Made by a program: the position numbers and the translations under genes
From: Rhodobacterales bacterium 52_120_T64
Lineage (GTDB): Bacteria; Pseudomonadota; Alphaproteobacteria; Rhodobacterales; Rhodobacteraceae
Reading direction: 5' to 3'
Assembly: GCA_002162875.1 (NCBI GenBank)
Contig: MABA01000024.1
Coordinates: 248,001 to 312,000 of the forward strand
Length of the DNA stretch: 64,000 nt
Shown here: positions 49,132-57,103 of the stretch, piece by piece
Position numbering within the stretch: position 1 is the stretch's first letter
How the letters are laid out: every line of letters starts with the position of its first letter
The notes under the pieces: generated by a model
What the model was told of the DNA's origin: nothing
The model's database searches: none
Seen by the model: only the letters and a program-made list of their open reading frames with translations

Positions 49132-50184
49132 TTATTTGGAAATAAGCCCTAGGAAACTGTCTATGTCAGCTTCCGTAGTTGCCCAGTTGCAAACCATACG
49201 CGCTGTCAGAATTTCATCTGGGTCGCCGTTTAGGGTTTGATCGAACGGCCAGAAATAATAATGTGCACCAGCGTTTTGTACCGCTTGGTGGCCGGAGCGT
49301 TTCCAACCCGCGAAGACGATGTTTGCATCGGTTGGGTGCAAAAGAGTGGCGCCCGGGAGTTGCAATATCCCTGCTGACAATTTGGCAGCAGCAGCATTTG
49401 ATTTTATAGCCAAATTCAACCAAAGATCATCTGTCAGATATGCGTCCATTTGCGCGGACAAATAGCGGTGCTTGGAAATCAGATGCCCGCCGCGTTTGCG
49501 CCGAAGTTCGAATTCCCAAGCGCGGTCAGGGTTGAAAAGGACGACAGCTTCGACGCCGATACACCCATTTTTGGTGCCGCCGAAACTCACGACTTCGACG
49601 CCGGCTTTCCAAGTCATCTCTGCTGGTGTGCAACCAAGGTTGACCAAGGCGTTCGCGAAACGGGCACCGTCTAGATGAACGGGGATGTTGTTGGCCTTGG
49701 CAACGGCACAAAGGGCTTCGATTTCCGCAACTGAATAGACTGCACCGTTTTCGGTGGCAGTGGTAATGGACAACGCCCCTTTTTGGACGTTGTGCACGCC
49801 AACTTGTCCAGTTTCAGCAACCGATTGTTCGAATGAAGCGAGATCGATTTTGGCGTCGGCGCCGTCCAGCAAAGTTAGTTTCGCGCCACCGGAATAAAAT
49901 TCTGGTGCGCCGCATTCGTCTTCCTGTATGTGGGCGTGGCGATGGCAATAGATTGTCTGCCAAGGTTGCACCATCGATGCCAAGGCTAGTGAATTGGCGG
50001 CGGTGCCTGTTGCGACCAGATATACGGCAGCGTGTGGGGCCTCAAATATATCGCGGATTTTGTCGCGAACGCGGTCCATGATTGGGTCGGCACCATAAGA
50101 CTGGCTGTATATCTCGTTGGCGCTCATCATGGCTTCCATGATTTCGGGCGCAGCAGGGCCAGCGTTGTCGGAGGTGAACCACAT
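49132..50184 (-). CDS. ltaE: low-specificity L-threonine aldolase
   Basis: A 350-residue fold-type I PLP enzyme that cleaves threonine or allo-threonine to glycine and acetaldehyde. Threonine-aldolase marks are [10 protein letters not shown] at the start, [10 protein letters not shown], and the cofactor Lys in S-F-G-G-T-K-N-G. The start follows directly on the stop of the YcgN gene (TAAATG), so they are translationally coupled. Confidence 0.92.
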   Translation of the reverse strand: MWFTSDNAGPAAPEIMEAMMSANEIYSQSYGADPIMDRVRDKIRDIFEAPHAAVYLVATGTAANSLALASMVQPWQTIYCHRHAHIQEDECGAPEFYSGGAKLTLLDGADAKIDLASFEQSVAETGQVGVHNVQKGALSITTATENGAVYSVAEIEALCAVAKANNIPVHLDGARFANALVNLGCTPAEMTWKAGVEVVSFGGTKNGCIGVEAVVLFNPDRAWEFELRRKRGGHLISKHRYLSAQMDAYLTDDLWLNLAIKSNAAAAKLSAGILQLPGATLLHPTDANIVFAGWKRSGHQAVQNAGAHYYFWPFDQTLNGDPDEILTARMVCNWATTEADIDSFLGLISK

Positions 50185-50658
50185 TTATGTCATTCCTTCA
50201 ATGGTGTGATCTAGCAGGTCGTCTTCGTCGACCTCGAATTCTGGAACCGTGCGATCGCGCATCGAGATTCCAGCTTCGTCCACGCTGTCGCGGGTCCCGG
50301 AAATAAGCGGGTGCCAATCGAATAGGGGTTTGCCCTCGTCTATCAATTTGTAGGCGCATGTGGCAGGCATCCAGTGTAGGATTTCGTCGAGGTTGTCCGG
50401 GCGGACAATCACGCAGGTTTTGACTAATTGTTTGCGAAGCGCATAGTTGCCACAGTTGCAGGATTTATCATCGAATAAGCGGCATGCGATGTTGGTATAG
50501 GCGATCTTGCCGGTATCTTCATCTTCCAGCTTTAGCATGCAGCAGCGACCACATCCGTCGCATAACGCCTCCCACTCATTGAGAGGCAGTTCGGAAAGCG
50601 GAAAACGTTTCCAGAATTCGCGGCGCAAGCCGGTTCTATCGATTGGGTCGTTGGACAT
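50185..50658 (-). CDS. YcgN-family cysteine cluster protein
   Basis: A 157-residue UPF0260/YcgN protein. The cysteine cluster C-D-G-C-G-R-C-C lies near residues 34-41, with further Cys in A-C-R-L-F-D-D-K-S-C-N-C-G-N-Y. Such clusters probably bind a metal or iron-sulfur centre; the function of the family is unknown. Acidic residues dominate the C-terminus. It precedes the threonine aldolase gene with no gap. Confidence 0.9.
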   Translation of the reverse strand: MSNDPIDRTGLRREFWKRFPLSELPLNEWEALCDGCGRCCMLKLEDEDTGKIAYTNIACRLFDDKSCNCGNYALRKQLVKTCVIVRPDNLDEILHWMPATCAYKLIDEGKPLFDWHPLISGTRDSVDEAGISMRDRTVPEFEVDEDDLLDHTIEGMT

Positions 50659-50696
50659 CAGCGTAATTTGCCTTGAATATTTGAGAATAAAAAGAG

Positions 50697-51599
50697 TTAG
50701 TCACCGCATTCCGAAAGGGATTGCGCGAGGGAGCTTAGCAAGCGGGGATAGTACCCGGCCCCAAGCTGGTCATAGCCCATTGGATCGATAGCGGCATGTT
50801 TGATATTGTCGGGCAGGTTGGCGGCGATCCGACTGATATGCGTGACATCCTCTACCACGCAAGTACCGGGATTCAGTTTCCCGAGTAGGTTATTCAGGCT
50901 GCGCGCACCCGCATTTTGCCCGTCGCTGGCGGAAAATGCACCGATGACGGTAAGGCCAAAAACCTCTTCGAAGTATTGGGTGGAATCGTGGCCGACGATT
51001 AATTCTACGTCAGCAAGTGGGGTAAGTGCGCGCCGGGCGTTCTCGGTGGCTATAACAATCGCTGAGTGGGCCTCGGCAAGATTTTCGCGGTAGGTCAGTT
51101 TATTTTCAGGGTCTGCGATTTCCAGAACACCCGTGATGATGTCCAGCCATACCAGCGCATTTGATGGGTCTAACCACATATGCGGATCGTATGCGCCCTC
51201 ATGATCGTGATCGTGATCATGGTCGTCTTCCTCGTGGTGCTCGCCGAACTCATCGAGCTCTCGGGCTTCCAGCCGGTGTAGGCTTGGTATATCGCCGAGC
51301 GCGACTAAAAGTTCTTTGTTGTCGCGTGAACGCAAGGCCTTTTCCAGCCATGGTTCCAGATCTTGTCCTATGTAGAACACAACATCGGCATCACTAATTG
51401 CTTTGGCCTGCGATGGTCGCATAGCGAAGTCGTGTGGGGATACAGGTTCGTCCAGCAGTAATATCGGGGTACCAACGCCAGCCATAATGTCCGCGACAAG
51501 ACCTTGGAGCGGCGCGATGCTTGTAACAACACGCGGTGCATCGGCGTTCGCTAGGGGTGCTAGCAGTAGGGTGATCGTGAATATCAGGCGGTTCATCAT
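50697..51599 (-). CDS. znuA: ZnuA-like zinc ABC transporter substrate-binding protein
   Basis: A 300-residue periplasmic metal-binding protein of cluster 9. The signal peptide is cleaved after L-A-N-A near residue 18. Metal-binding His residues are in S-P-H-D-F, D-P-H-M-W-L-D and V-G-H-D-S-T. A His/Asp/Glu-rich loop (E-H-H-E-E-D-D-H-D-H-D-H-D-H) is typical of zinc importers. Two adjacent ATGs are possible starts; the first overlaps the end of the DUF1244 gene. The permease and ATPase genes (znuB, znuC) and zur are not in the window. Confidence 0.88.
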   Translation of the reverse strand: MMNRLIFTITLLLAPLANADAPRVVTSIAPLQGLVADIMAGVGTPILLLDEPVSPHDFAMRPSQAKAISDADVVFYIGQDLEPWLEKALRSRDNKELLVALGDIPSLHRLEARELDEFGEHHEEDDHDHDHDHEGAYDPHMWLDPSNALVWLDIITGVLEIADPENKLTYRENLAEAHSAIVIATENARRALTPLADVELIVGHDSTQYFEEVFGLTVIGAFSASDGQNAGARSLNNLLGKLNPGTCVVEDVTHISRIAANLPDNIKHAAIDPMGYDQLGAGYYPRLLSSLAQSLSECGD

Positions 51600-51913
51600 A
51601 CATCCGCTCCTTTTCCGTGTGTGCGAGCGAAGGCGACTTTGAAAGCGGCTTGCTTTTCGTCGTCGGCTTCGATCTGGTTGATGGATTTCCATTTTTCGTA
51701 TGGCATGCCGTGAACATGTTCGCGGGCATCGTCTTTGCTCATCTTGATGTCGCGCTCAATTGCGGCTTCCATGTACCAGCGGCTTAGGCAGTTTCGGCAA
51801 AAACCGGTCAGGTTCATCATGTCGATGTTTTGAACATCGGTGCGATCTTGCAAGTGTGCGACGAGGCTGCGAAAGGCAGCAGCTTCGATTTCGATGCGGG
51901 ATTGATCATCCAT
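51596..51913 (-). CDS. DUF1244 family protein
   Basis: A 105-residue DUF1244 protein, an all-helical fold. Key segments are N-L-T-G-F-C-R-N-C-L-S-R-W-Y and M-S-K-D-D-A-R-E-H-V-H-G-M-P-Y-E-K-W-K. The function of the family is unknown. It overlaps the N-formylglutamate amidohydrolase gene by eight bases upstream and the ZnuA-like gene by four bases downstream, so the three form one operon. Confidence 0.88.
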   Translation of the reverse strand: MDDQSRIEIEAAAFRSLVAHLQDRTDVQNIDMMNLTGFCRNCLSRWYMEAAIERDIKMSKDDAREHVHGMPYEKWKSINQIEADDEKQAAFKVAFARTHGKGADV

Positions 51914-52676
51914 TGGTGGCTTCTTCCTCTAGCTTTTCCAGCGCCATCCAAAGAGCGGGCGCGATGCGGTCGGCCCATTCAAACTGGCCTTCCGGTGTTT
52001 CTATCAGGTCATTGCGGACTTCGATTAATAAATGGGGCAACCCGCGACGGGTTCCATGAAAACACATGGTATCGCCTTCCAGTTCGCCGGAATACGGTTC
52101 GTTGTCACCAACGCAAACGTCGTCGTCGTCGGCATAGTAATCCATGAAAGGTTTTGCGAGGCGACCATCGTGTGCCCACAGAACACCCAAATGCCAAGGG
52201 CGTGGCGGGCGGCTTTTCAACTGCTTGGTGAACGAGTGGATGGAGACCAATGCGGGTGTGCGTCCCTCTGCCACCATCATGTCGATCTGGCTGTGCAGCG
52301 CGGCGTGGTAGGGGCGGTAATACTGGGCGAGTCGGCGCTCTTTTTCGGCTTCATCGGCGTGTCGGTTGCCGGGGATGATGGAGCCGTCGTATAGTTTCAT
52401 AAGAATCGTCGGATCGTCTTCGCCACGGTTAGGATCGATGACAAGGCGGGAAAAACACGAGACGACAGCGTGCGCGTCCAGCAGCTCGGTTAGGTGTTCA
52501 GTAACGCCACGTGCGCCGACATCATAAGCGATGTGACGCTCCATATCATGATCTGGCAGCCCGAGGGTGCCACCATTAACGGAATGGGGTACAGTGTTGG
52601 ATGCGTGATCGCAAACAAGCAGAACGGGAGTCTTACCGTTGGGGTTCAGAATTTCGAAAGCGGGATGGTTTGGCAT
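51906..52676 (-). CDS. N-formylglutamate amidohydrolase family protein
   Basis: A 256-residue member of the N-formylglutamate amidohydrolase family (HutG-type). In the histidine pathway it releases formate from N-formylglutamate. Conserved marks are C-D-H-A-S-N, D-I/V-G-A-R-G-V, D-P-N-R-G-E-D-D-P and S-I-H-S-F-T. No other hut genes are present, so the true substrate is open. The ATG at 52676, with AGGA upstream, is preferred to one six codons earlier that overlaps a palindrome. Confidence 0.85.
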   Translation of the reverse strand: MPNHPAFEILNPNGKTPVLLVCDHASNTVPHSVNGGTLGLPDHDMERHIAYDVGARGVTEHLTELLDAHAVVSCFSRLVIDPNRGEDDPTILMKLYDGSIIPGNRHADEAEKERRLAQYYRPYHAALHSQIDMMVAEGRTPALVSIHSFTKQLKSRPPRPWHLGVLWAHDGRLAKPFMDYYADDDDVCVGDNEPYSGELEGDTMCFHGTRRGLPHLLIEVRNDLIETPEGQFEWADRIAPALWMALEKLEEEATNG

Positions 52677-52692
52677 TTGTAATATTCCTGTC

Positions 52693-52709
52693 ATCTACAA
52701 CGTGTAGAT
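52693..52709. promoter_or_regulatory. palindrome in the divergent promoter region before pyk
   Basis: ATCTACA and TGTAGAT are separated by three bases, 16 bases before the chosen amidohydrolase start. It could be an operator for either divergent gene. No regulator gene is adjacent. Confidence 0.35.
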
Positions 52710-52847
52710 AGACGTTGTCGCAAGCATGAACCAGATGTTGCGGTCATAAAGACAGGAAATTTCAACGTTTATTACGGACATTTCGCAAATATTCCTTTAT
52801 ATCGCCACTCAGGCCCGCCCGAAATGTATGATTGGAAGTTAAAAGAG

Positions 52848-54296
52848 ATGCGTAGACAAAGAAATGTGAAGATCGTGGCGACTCTCGGTCCGGCCTCGGA
52901 TACCCGCGAGATGATTAAGGATTTGTTCGTTGCAGGGGCCGATGTGTTCCGCTTGAACATGAGCCACGGAGCACATCCCGATATTCGTGAACGCCACGCG
53001 ATGATCCGTAGTATCGAAGAAGAGATGGGGCGCCCCATCTGCATCCTTGCGGATTTGCAAGGACCCAAACTTCGTTGTGGCGTGTTTGCGAGCGGCCTTG
53101 AACAGTTGGTTGAGGGCGAAGGTTTCCGCTTTGACCTTGATTCAACTGAAGGCGACGCGTCGCGTGTTAACCTTCCTCACCCAGAGATTTTCGCAGCCCT
53201 TAAGCCGGGCTCAACGCTTCTGGTCAACGATGGTAAAATTAAGTTGGAAGTTGTTGAATGCGGTGAAGACTACGCTGAATTGACGGTGCTCGTCGGCGGT
53301 GAAATTTCCAACCGTAAAGGTGTGAATGTTCCAGACGTGGTGCTGCCGCTGGCTGCTTTGTCCGAAAAAGATTTGAAGGATTTGGAGTTCGTATGTGAAC
53401 TTGGCGTCGATTGGCTGGCTCTGTCGTTTGTGCAGCGGGCAGAAGACATCGAGCAGGCGCGCAAACTTGTTAAAGACCGCGCCGCGCTTATTGCCAAAAT
53501 CGAGAAACCGGCCGCCGTGGATGCGTTCGAAGAAATTCTTGCTTCTGCAGACGGTATTATGGTCGCCCGTGGTGATCTAGGTGTGGAATTGCCGGTACAC
53601 GCGTTGCCGCCAATCCAGAAACGACTGGTACGGGAATGTCGTAAAGTCGGCAAACCTGTGATTGTAGCTACCCAGATGATGGAAAGCATGATCACCTCGC
53701 CAGTTCCAACCCGTGCGGAAGTATCGGACGTGGCGCAAGCAATTTATGAGGGAGCGGATGCGGTGATGCTTTCGGCAGAATCAGCTGCAGGTGATTATCC
53801 GATCGAAGCCGTTACCACGATGAACAACGTGGCCGAGAGTGTCGAAAAGGATGATATTTACCGTAAGGTGATAGAAGCATCACGCACCCTTTCTGAAGGC
53901 CGCATTTCTGATGCGATTACCATTGCTGCAAGGCAAGTAGCCGAAACGACCCACGTAAAGGCGATTTGTTGCTTTACGCATTCAGGTACGACCGCATCGC
54001 TGGCGTCGCGCGAAAAGCCACGTGTACCGATTATCGCTTTGACTCCAATGCATAAAACAGCACGGCGTCTTTCGTTAACATGGGGTTTACACTGTGCGTT
54101 AGTTCCTCAAGTTCAGCGTTTTAAGTTGGCGGTTGCCGCTGCGGCGAAAATTGCGCGGGACGACGGTTTTGCGACCGGCGAAGAACAAATTGTTGTTACT
54201 GCGGGTATTCCTTTCAATGTGCCGGGCTCCACGAATATTTTGCGTGTCGCATCGGTTTCTGAAAAGTTGATAGCCGAAGGCGAGCCAGAGTGGTAA
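52848..54296 (+). CDS. pyk: pyruvate kinase
   Basis: It converts phosphoenolpyruvate and ADP to pyruvate and ATP. It is 482 residues. The N-terminus R-R-Q-R-N-V-K-I-V-A-T-L-G-P-A-S is the family start, which is why 52848 is preferred over an ATG eight codons upstream. Other marks are the catalytic Lys region I-A-K-I-E-K-P, M-V-A-R-G-D-L-G-V-E-L-P and T-Q-M-M-E-S-M-I. The C-terminal domain is complete. Confidence 0.95.
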   Translation: MRRQRNVKIVATLGPASDTREMIKDLFVAGADVFRLNMSHGAHPDIRERHAMIRSIEEEMGRPICILADLQGPKLRCGVFASGLEQLVEGEGFRFDLDSTEGDASRVNLPHPEIFAALKPGSTLLVNDGKIKLEVVECGEDYAELTVLVGGEISNRKGVNVPDVVLPLAALSEKDLKDLEFVCELGVDWLALSFVQRAEDIEQARKLVKDRAALIAKIEKPAAVDAFEEILASADGIMVARGDLGVELPVHALPPIQKRLVRECRKVGKPVIVATQMMESMITSPVPTRAEVSDVAQAIYEGADAVMLSAESAAGDYPIEAVTTMNNVAESVEKDDIYRKVIEASRTLSEGRISDAITIAARQVAETTHVKAICCFTHSGTTASLASREKPRVPIIALTPMHKTARRLSLTWGLHCALVPQVQRFKLAVAAAAKIARDDGFATGEEQIVVTAGIPFNVPGSTNILRVASVSEKLIAEGEPEW

Positions 54297-54327
54297 CCTA
54301 GTCCTCGCATTTTGAAGGGGGCTAGAA

Positions 54328-54552
54328 GTGTCAAAATACGAGATGTTTTTAATCGGCGGAAGCAGCATGCTTGTTTTCGCCGTTTTGTTGCTGTTTTCAG
54401 CAGGCGCACATGATAAACCGCTACGCAAAAGCATGGCGTTTTTTCTGCTTGGGGCTGGCCTGCTGTATATGGCGGATAAATATTCCCAGAGCGGAATCGT
54501 CGCCGGCGATATCCCGGGCGCATTTATTAAATTTGTAACGATGTTTTTCTAG
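54328..54552 (+). CDS. small two-helix membrane protein
   Basis: A 74-residue protein with GTG start and an AAGGGGG site upstream. Two hydrophobic helices are at about residues 5-24 and 36-51, joined by H-D-K-P-L-R-K. The family was not recognised. It is 31 bases downstream of pyk on the same strand and upstream of rpmI, so it may be read with pyk. Real coding is supported by the ribosome site and clean membrane topology. Confidence 0.6.
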   Translation: MSKYEMFLIGGSSMLVFAVLLLFSAGAHDKPLRKSMAFFLLGAGLLYMADKYSQSGIVAGDIPGAFIKFVTMFF

Positions 54553-54689
54553 GAAATTTGGGCCGGGAATCATTTTTTTGCTCTTGCGTTACGGGGCGCG
54601 AATCCCTACAACGCCACCTTCACTGGTGCGTCCGGCTTAAGGGTATGCCGAGTCGCGCTTTCTACCACGTCCTAAATAAGGAGATGGAA

Positions 54690-54890
54690 ATGCCCAAGAT
54701 GAAGACTAAGTCAGGCGCAAAGAAGCGCTTCAAAGTTACGGCCTCGGGTCGTATCAAAGCTGGTCAGGCAGGCAAACGCCACGGCATGATCAAGCGTTCA
54801 AACAAGTTCCTTCGTAATGCTCGCGGCACAACAGTGCTTTGCAAAGCAGACGAAGGTATCGTCAAAAAATACATGCCGTACGCGCGCTAA
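54690..54890 (+). CDS. rpmI: 50S ribosomal protein bL35
   Basis: A 66-residue basic ribosomal protein: [13 protein letters not shown], then R-H-G-M-I-K-R-S and a Tyr-rich end. AAGGAG before the ATG at 54690 fixes the start; a longer open frame upstream is not coding. It lies 13 bases before rplT. In many bacteria infC precedes this pair, but here it does not. Confidence 0.97.
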   Translation: MPKMKTKSGAKKRFKVTASGRIKAGQAGKRHGMIKRSNKFLRNARGTTVLCKADEGIVKKYMPYAR

Positions 54891-54903
54891 GGGAGTCTGA
54901 TAC

Positions 54904-55260
54904 ATGAGAGTTACATCCGGTCCTACGACCCACGCCCGTCACCGCAAAGTAGTTAAAGCCGCTAAAGGCCACTACGGCGCACGTCACCGCAATTTCCGTA
55001 CTGCTACGCAGTCCGTCGATAAGGCAATGCAATACGCAACGCGCGACCGTATGGCCCGCAAGCGTAATTTCCGCGCTTTGTGGATCCAGCGTATCAATGC
55101 GGCTGTTCGCAGCCACGACGAAGCGCTGACATATTCGCGATTTATCAACGGTCTGAATTTGGCTGGCATCGAGGTTGACCGTAAGGTTCTCGCTGACTTG
55201 GCCGTTCACGAACCGGAAGCGTTTGGTGCGATCGTAGCACAGGCCAAAGCCGCACTTTAG
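54904..55260 (+). CDS. rplT: 50S ribosomal protein bL20
   Basis: A 118-residue ribosomal protein needed for early 50S assembly. It has the expected N-terminal basic extension ([19 protein letters not shown]) and I-N-A-A-V-R. An intrinsic terminator follows. Confidence 0.97.
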   Translation: MRVTSGPTTHARHRKVVKAAKGHYGARHRNFRTATQSVDKAMQYATRDRMARKRNFRALWIQRINAAVRSHDEALTYSRFINGLNLAGIEVDRKVLADLAVHEPEAFGAIVAQAKAAL

Positions 55261-55297
55261 GGTCTCGACCCACAGTTCGGTAACAGGTTAAACGAAA

Positions 55298-55325
55298 AGC
55301 CCCGGTGGAAACATCGGGGCTTTTT
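55298..55325 (+). terminator. intrinsic terminator after rpmI-rplT
   Basis: AGCCCCG (55298-55304) and CGGGGCT (55315-55321) pair around a ten-base loop, and the T run completing the stem end continues to 55325. It begins 37 bases after the rplT stop and separates the ribosomal genes from pheS. Confidence 0.88.
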
Positions 55326-55394
55326 GCATGTGGGAAGCTTGCAATTTTGCCCCCCGCGCCGTAACCAAATCCAAACACGAATAATGAGGGTGAC

Positions 55395-56477
55395 ATGGAC
55401 GGAATTCAGGAACTCAAGGCCAAGTATCTGGCCGAGGTCGCCGATGCGGGCGACGAAAGCGCAATCGAAAGCGTGCGGTTGGCGGCAGTTGGCAAAAAGG
55501 GCGAAGTTAGCCTGAAAATGCGCGAACTGGGCAAAATGACACCCGAGGAACGTCAGGTTGCTGGTCCGCAGTTGAATGCGCTGAAGAACGAGATCAATTC
55601 GGCGATCATGGCGCGTAAGGCTTCGCTGGCAGATTCCGCGCTTGAAGAACGTCTTCGCAGCGAATGGCTGGATGTTTCGCAGCCCGCGCGCCCGTCGCAG
55701 CAGGGCACGATCCATCCGATTTCGCAGGTCACGGAAGAAGTCATCGCGATCTTCGCAGACCTTGGCTATTCCGTCGCCGAGGGTCCGCAGATTGAAAACG
55801 ATTTCTATAACTTTGACGCCCTGAATATCCCGCCCGAACACCCAGCGCGGCAGGAATTCGACACGTTCTATATGCACCGCGACGAGGGCGACGACCGCCC
55901 GCCGCATGTGCTACGCACCCACACCAGCCCAGTGCAAATCCGCCATATGGAAAAGCACGGTGCGCCTTGCCGGATTATCGCGCCGGGTCGGGTTTATCGT
56001 TCGGATTACGACCAGACGCACACGCCGATGTTCCATCAGGTTGAAGGTTTGGCGATCGACAAGGATATCTCCATGGCGAACCTTAAATGGACGCTGGAAG
56101 AATTCTGCCGCGCGTTTTTCGAGGTTGATAACGTGGAACTGAAATTCCGCGCCTCCCACTTCCCGTTCACGGAACCGAGCGCCGAGGTGGACATCAAATG
56201 TTCATGGGCAGGCGGCCAGCTGAAAATCGGCGAGGGCGACGACTGGATGGAAATCCTCGGCTCCGGCATGGTGCACCCGAAGGTGCTGACGGCCGCAGGC
56301 GTTGACCCATCCGAGTACCAAGGCTTCGCCTTCGGCATGGGCATCGACCGTCTGGCGATGCTGAAATACGGCATCCCCGATCTGCGCGCCTTCTTTGACA
56401 GCGACCTACGCTGGTTGCGCCACTACGGCTTCGCGAGCTTGGACATGCCTAATATGCATGGGGGGATTTCGCGGTGA
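55395..56477 (+). CDS. pheS: phenylalanine--tRNA ligase alpha subunit
   Basis: This is the catalytic subunit of the alpha2-beta2 PheRS. It is 360 residues. The N-terminal coiled coil binds tRNA. The class II motif 2 region is [11 protein letters not shown], and motif 3 is [14 protein letters not shown]. Its TGA overlaps the GTG start of an unrelated membrane-protein gene instead of leading to pheT directly. Confidence 0.97.
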   Translation: MDGIQELKAKYLAEVADAGDESAIESVRLAAVGKKGEVSLKMRELGKMTPEERQVAGPQLNALKNEINSAIMARKASLADSALEERLRSEWLDVSQPARPSQQGTIHPISQVTEEVIAIFADLGYSVAEGPQIENDFYNFDALNIPPEHPARQEFDTFYMHRDEGDDRPPHVLRTHTSPVQIRHMEKHGAPCRIIAPGRVYRSDYDQTHTPMFHQVEGLAIDKDISMANLKWTLEEFCRAFFEVDNVELKFRASHFPFTEPSAEVDIKCSWAGGQLKIGEGDDWMEILGSGMVHPKVLTAAGVDPSEYQGFAFGMGIDRLAMLKYGIPDLRAFFDSDLRWLRHYGFASLDMPNMHGGISR

Positions 56478-57103
56478 TCGAGTGGCTCATGACAGAGCAT
56501 TTTAAGCTGATAACGGTTTCGCTGCTCTCTTTTGAGATTATTTACTGTGCCTATATTTGGACGCGGTTTCACAACACCGGAAACAATGAGCAGATAATTG
56601 ATCGGATGACTGCTTACGCGGACCTCAAGTCTAATAACTGCGATGACAAGTGTGCGCATAAAATGAATGGTTCTAAACTCATGTCTTCAGGCGCACACGA
56701 GGTTTTGCTTGGTACTTTGAAGAAAGTTGAGGCGAAAAATTCTGCGCTTATCGCAATAATAGTCTTTGCGGTGGCAATTCTGATGGGTTCAATTCTTTCT
56801 GACAAACCTGATCTTGATGATGGGTTGAAAAAATTAATGGTAGTATTCGTAACTCTTCTAATACTCCCAACATTGGCCTCTTTCAGAGGTATTAGGCAAA
56901 TTGATCAAATTGATTTTCCGTGTCGTGGGATTGCTGACGAGCAAAACTCAAAGGTGCGTTTGGAAACGCATTTGTTGCGCGACCTTATTGGAAAAGAAAG
57001 AGCGTTTAGATTCGCTTTGGTAACAACAAAATGCACTGTCACGGGGCTAATGGTCATAGTCGTTTTGGACGAAATTCTATCATCTATTGGAGTGACAAAA
57101 TGA
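56474..57103 (+). CDS. hypothetical membrane protein inserted between pheS and pheT
   Basis: A 209-residue protein of unrecognised family with about four hydrophobic segments (roughly residues 9-28, 91-110, 120-138 and 185-203). Between the first and second segments is a charged soluble part with C-D-D-K-C. A further charged part (about residues 140-180) lies before the last helix. The GTG start overlaps the pheS stop (GTGA) and the stop overlaps the pheT start (ATGA), so it is fully stitched into the operon. It is much more AT-rich than its neighbours, which points to acquisition. Confidence 0.8.
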   Translation: MIEWLMTEHFKLITVSLLSFEIIYCAYIWTRFHNTGNNEQIIDRMTAYADLKSNNCDDKCAHKMNGSKLMSSGAHEVLLGTLKKVEAKNSALIAIIVFAVAILMGSILSDKPDLDDGLKKLMVVFVTLLILPTLASFRGIRQIDQIDFPCRGIADEQNSKVRLETHLLRDLIGKERAFRFALVTTKCTVTGLMVIVVLDEILSSIGVTK

